A DNA stretch of 7,508 nt, from contig DMUE01000012.1 in NCBI GenBank assembly GCA_003476465.1, positions 15,921-23,428 on the forward strand, written 5' to 3'. Positions 5,641 through 7,508 of this stretch are shown piece after piece. Source of the stretch: Microbacterium sp. (GTDB lineage Bacteria > Actinomycetota > Actinomycetes > Actinomycetales > Microbacteriaceae). Both the position numbers and the translations under genes were made by a program. The notes beneath the pieces were generated by a model that was not told where the DNA came from, did not search any database, and worked only from the letters and a program-made list of their open reading frames with translations. Within the stretch, counting starts at the first letter, position 1, and every line of letters begins with the position of its first letter.

Positions 5641-6597
5641 ATGAGCAACGAACGGTGGGCGTGGGGCGAGGGTTTGGCGACGATCTCGGCGGACGGGACG
5701 GTGCTCGACACCTGGTATCCGCGTCCGACGCTGGGTCGCATCCCGCTCGGCCGTGACGCGGCGATGGCGGAGGACGACGTCGATCGTCTCGCGGCACCCG
5801 ATGACCGGCGTGGGGTCACCGTCGAGGCCGTGACGGTCGAGATCGACCTGGACGCCGCACCGGCGTCGACCTCGGACGCCTACCTGCGGCTGCACGTGCT
5901 CTCGCACCTCCTGGCGCCTCCCAATTCCGTCAACCTCGACGGAATCTTCGGGCACCTGCCCGTCGTGGCCTGGACCAACGCGGGCCCGATGCATCCGGAC
6001 GATGCCACCCGCCTGCGACCCCTGTTGCTGCGGGACGGCATCCAGATCGGCTCGCTCGACAAGTTCCCGCGCCTGAGCGACTACGTCACACCGGTCGCGG
6101 TGCGGATAGCGGATGCCTCGCGCGTGCGCCTCGGCGCGTACCTCTCCCCCGGCACCACGGTCATGCACGAAGGGTTCGTGAACTTCAACGCCGGCACGCT
6201 CGGGGCCTCCATGATCGAGGGGCGTGTGTCACAGGGCGTCGTGATCGGCGACGGCAGCGACATCGGCGGCGGCGCCTCGATCATGGGCACTCTTTCGGGT
6301 GGCGGCACGCAGCGCATCTCGATCGGCGCCCGCACGCTGCTCGGAGCGAACGCAGGCGTGGGCATCTCGCTCGGCGACGACTGTGTCGTCGAGGCGGGGC
6401 TCTACGTCACCGCCGGAACGAAGGTCGCACTCCTCGATGCGGCACCGGCCGCCGATGGCACGGTTCCGGTGGTCAAGGCCGTCGAGTTGTCGGGCAGCCA
6501 CGGGATCCTCTTCCGCCGCAATTCGCTCACCGGCTCGGTCGAGGCTGTGCGCCGCACCGGCGCCGGAGTGACCCTCAACGAGGCCCTGCACGCCTGA
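5641..6597 (+). CDS. dapD: 2,3,4,5-tetrahydropyridine-2,6-dicarboxylate N-succinyltransferase, actinobacterial type
   Basis: 318 residues, cytosolic, expected to be a trimer. It transfers succinyl from succinyl-CoA to tetrahydrodipicolinate, committing the succinylase branch of lysine/diaminopimelate synthesis. An N-terminal domain (about 1-115) and linker (about 116-155) precede a left-handed beta helix of hexapeptide repeats (about 156-265; for example [45 protein letters not shown]). Within it, [14 protein letters not shown] (175-188) and [10 protein letters not shown] (191-200) are the active-site blocks; Glu193 aligns with the catalytic Glu of Mycobacterium tuberculosis DapD. The C-terminal part (about 266-318) closes the CoA site. 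Length and the long N-terminal domain match the actinobacterial class rather than the shorter enterobacterial one. Start fixed by the conserved N-terminus and the upstream TAGCGT box. Divergent from dapE, two steps later in the pathway; ppk2 starts 25 bp downstream. Confidence 0.96.
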   Translation: MSNERWAWGEGLATISADGTVLDTWYPRPTLGRIPLGRDAAMAEDDVDRLAAPDDRRGVTVEAVTVEIDLDAAPASTSDAYLRLHVLSHLLAPPNSVNLDGIFGHLPVVAWTNAGPMHPDDATRLRPLLLRDGIQIGSLDKFPRLSDYVTPVAVRIADASRVRLGAYLSPGTTVMHEGFVNFNAGTLGASMIEGRVSQGVVIGDGSDIGGGASIMGTLSGGGTQRISIGARTLLGANAGVGISLGDDCVVEAGLYVTAGTKVALLDAAPAADGTVPVVKAVELSGSHGILFRRNSLTGSVEAVRRTGAGVTLNEALHA

Positions 6598-6610
6598 CCG
6601 GCCGCACGCG

Positions 6611-6616
6611 TAGGGT
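6611..6616 (+). promoter_or_regulatory. -10 box of a leaderless ppk2 promoter
   Basis: TAGGGT is followed by GGCGCG and the ATG at 6623, again a 6-nt gap. It starts 13 nt after the dapD stop, so ppk2 probably has its own transcript besides read-through from dapD. There is no Shine-Dalgarno sequence before the ATG. Confidence 0.55.
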
Positions 6617-6622
6617 GGCGCG

Positions 6623-7438
6623 ATGAGCAAACGGATGCCCAAGGCGCTGTACAAGGCCGAGTTGAAGGCCCTGCAGGCACGACTGGTCGACATGCAGGCG
6701 TGGGTGCAGGCGACCGGCGCGCGCATCGTCGTCATCTTCGAGGGGCGCGACGCCGCGGGTAAGGGCTCGACGATCAAGCGCGTCTCGGAGTACCTCAACC
6801 CCCGCGTCACCCGCATCGTGGCGCTTCCCACGCCTACTGAGCGCGACAAGACGACCTGGTACTTCCAGCGCTACGTCGCGCACCTGCCCGCCGCGGGCGA
6901 GATCGTCCTGATGGACCGGTCCTGGTACAACCGCGCGGGCGTCGAGCACGTCATGGGCTACTGCACCAGCGCCGAGTACCACCGGTTCCTGCACCAGGCA
7001 CCGATCTTCGAGCGGATGCTGGTGGAAGACGGGATCATCCTGCTCAAGTACTGGTTCTCGGTGTCGGACATCGAGCAGGAACGCCGGTTCCACGACCGCG
7101 CCAACGACCCGATGCGCCGCTGGAAGCTGAGCCCCAACGACGTCTCGTCCATCACGAAGTGGGAAGACTACTCACGCGCGAAGGACACGATGTTCGTGCA
7201 CACGGACATCCCCGAGTCGCCGTGGTTCGAAGTCGACAACGAAGACAAGCGCCGCGGACGGGTGAACATGATCGCACACCTGCTGTCGCGCATCCCGTCC
7301 GAGCCGGTCTCGCGCGAGAACATCGTGATCCCCGAGCGCCCAGCCTCAGGAGGCTACGAGCGCCCGCCGAAGGACGAGTCGAACGAGATACCCGACTACG
7401 CCGCGACCGTCGCCGCCCGAGCTGGCGACACGGCGTAA
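6623..7438 (+). CDS. ppk2: polyphosphate kinase 2 family protein
   Basis: 271 residues, cytosolic. PPK2 enzymes move phosphate between polyphosphate and nucleotides, mainly making GTP or ATP from the diphosphates. After a short helical lead-in (1-32) comes Walker A in FEGRDAAGKGSTIKR (39-53, Lys47), then TERDKTTWYFQRYVAHLP (72-89), Walker B EIVLMDRSWYNRAGVEHVMG (93-112, Asp98), and the basic lid around RRFHDRANDPMRRWKLSP (154-171). The single-domain length and the DRSWYNRAGVE block fit the class I, nucleoside-diphosphate type, but class cannot be proven by eye. The last 45 residues are polar and variable. The ATG at 6623 starts a normal-length protein and has a leaderless-type box upstream. 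The gene is convergent with the downstream gene, 19 bp away, with no obvious terminator between them. Confidence 0.94.
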   Translation: MSKRMPKALYKAELKALQARLVDMQAWVQATGARIVVIFEGRDAAGKGSTIKRVSEYLNPRVTRIVALPTPTERDKTTWYFQRYVAHLPAAGEIVLMDRSWYNRAGVEHVMGYCTSAEYHRFLHQAPIFERMLVEDGIILLKYWFSVSDIEQERRFHDRANDPMRRWKLSPNDVSSITKWEDYSRAKDTMFVHTDIPESPWFEVDNEDKRRGRVNMIAHLLSRIPSEPVSRENIVIPERPASGGYERPPKDESNEIPDYAATVAARAGDTA

Positions 7439-7457
7439 ACGCGGCAGCCGGGACGGC

Positions 7458-7508
7458 TCAGACGCCGGGGTAATGACGCTCGGGCGCACCCGTGTACAGC
7501 TGCTGGGG
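7458..7508 (-). CDS. 3' end of a gene, probably citrate synthase
   Basis: Only the last 16 codons and the TGA stop are in the window. They encode PQQLYTGAPERHYPGV. A C-terminus with R-P-(R/Q)-Q-(L/I)-Y-x-G-x-x-E-R is what I recall for actinobacterial citrate synthases, the enzyme joining acetyl-CoA and oxaloacetate at the entry to the citric acid cycle. The frame is open to the window edge with no competing frame, and G/C-rich third positions support coding. The identification rests on a very short match and is from memory. The gene runs towards ppk2 with a 19-bp gap. Confidence 0.6.
   Translation of the reverse strand, partial: PQQLYTGAPERHYPGV

Noticed and set aside
5578..6168. An upstream extension of dapE by 197 codons
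   Set aside because: The added part is antisense to dapD and has no homology; the M20 domain begins right after the ATG at 5577.
1..7508. A new defence, mobile or biosynthetic system
   Set aside because: All genes fit housekeeping families. No transposase, integrase, direct-repeat array, toxin-antitoxin pair, nuclease or composition shift was seen.

Overview
The window looks like chromosomal backbone DNA of a high-GC actinobacterium, most probably a Microbacteriaceae such as Microbacterium. The evidence is the very high GC with G/C in third codon positions, the actinobacterial types of DapD, TatB and Mrp, a DUF3117 microprotein, and TANNNT -10 boxes placed so that transcripts would begin at the start codon. 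It is densely packed with housekeeping genes. I see no mobile element, CRISPR array, toxin-antitoxin pair, tRNA or rRNA.

Layout, left to right. (1) The 3' part of a DUF1003 membrane-protein gene (+) overlaps by 11 nt an Mrp/NBP35-type P-loop ATPase gene (+). (2) A short convergent gap leads to tatB (-). (3) tatB is divergent from a class I SAM-dependent O-methyltransferase gene (+); the 62-bp gap carries two mirror-image -10 boxes. (4) A 56-residue DUF3117 microprotein gene (-) converges on the methyltransferase and has a hairpin terminator just after it. (5) A PIG-V-like membrane mannosyltransferase gene (-) starts by a GTGA overlap on the stop of dapE (-). (6) dapE is divergent from dapD (+); the 63-bp gap holds a 9-bp inverted repeat. 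(7) A PPK2 polyphosphate kinase gene (+) follows dapD. (8) The last 51 bases are the 3' end of a convergent gene, probably citrate synthase.

How the genes relate. dapD and dapE act at neighbouring steps of the succinylase branch of lysine/diaminopimelate synthesis and are transcribed away from each other from one control region. dapE and the mannosyltransferase are probably one transcript. TatB is a subunit of the twin-arginine export channel. Mrp is probably an Fe-S or metal-centre carrier ATPase, although this copy has only one cysteine. PPK2 links polyphosphate to nucleotide pools. The order and relative strands of mrp, tatB, O-methyltransferase, DUF3117, dapE and dapD match, from memory, the Mycobacterium tuberculosis block Rv1229c to Rv1201c. 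Here the sigE-rseA-htrA genes that lie there between the methyltransferase and tatB are absent.

No new defence or biosynthetic system is visible. The most useful observations are the repeated TANNNT-N6/7-ATG leaderless layout at five genes, the symmetric control regions of the two divergent pairs, the compacted ancestral gene block, and the conserved but functionally unknown DUF3117 microprotein.
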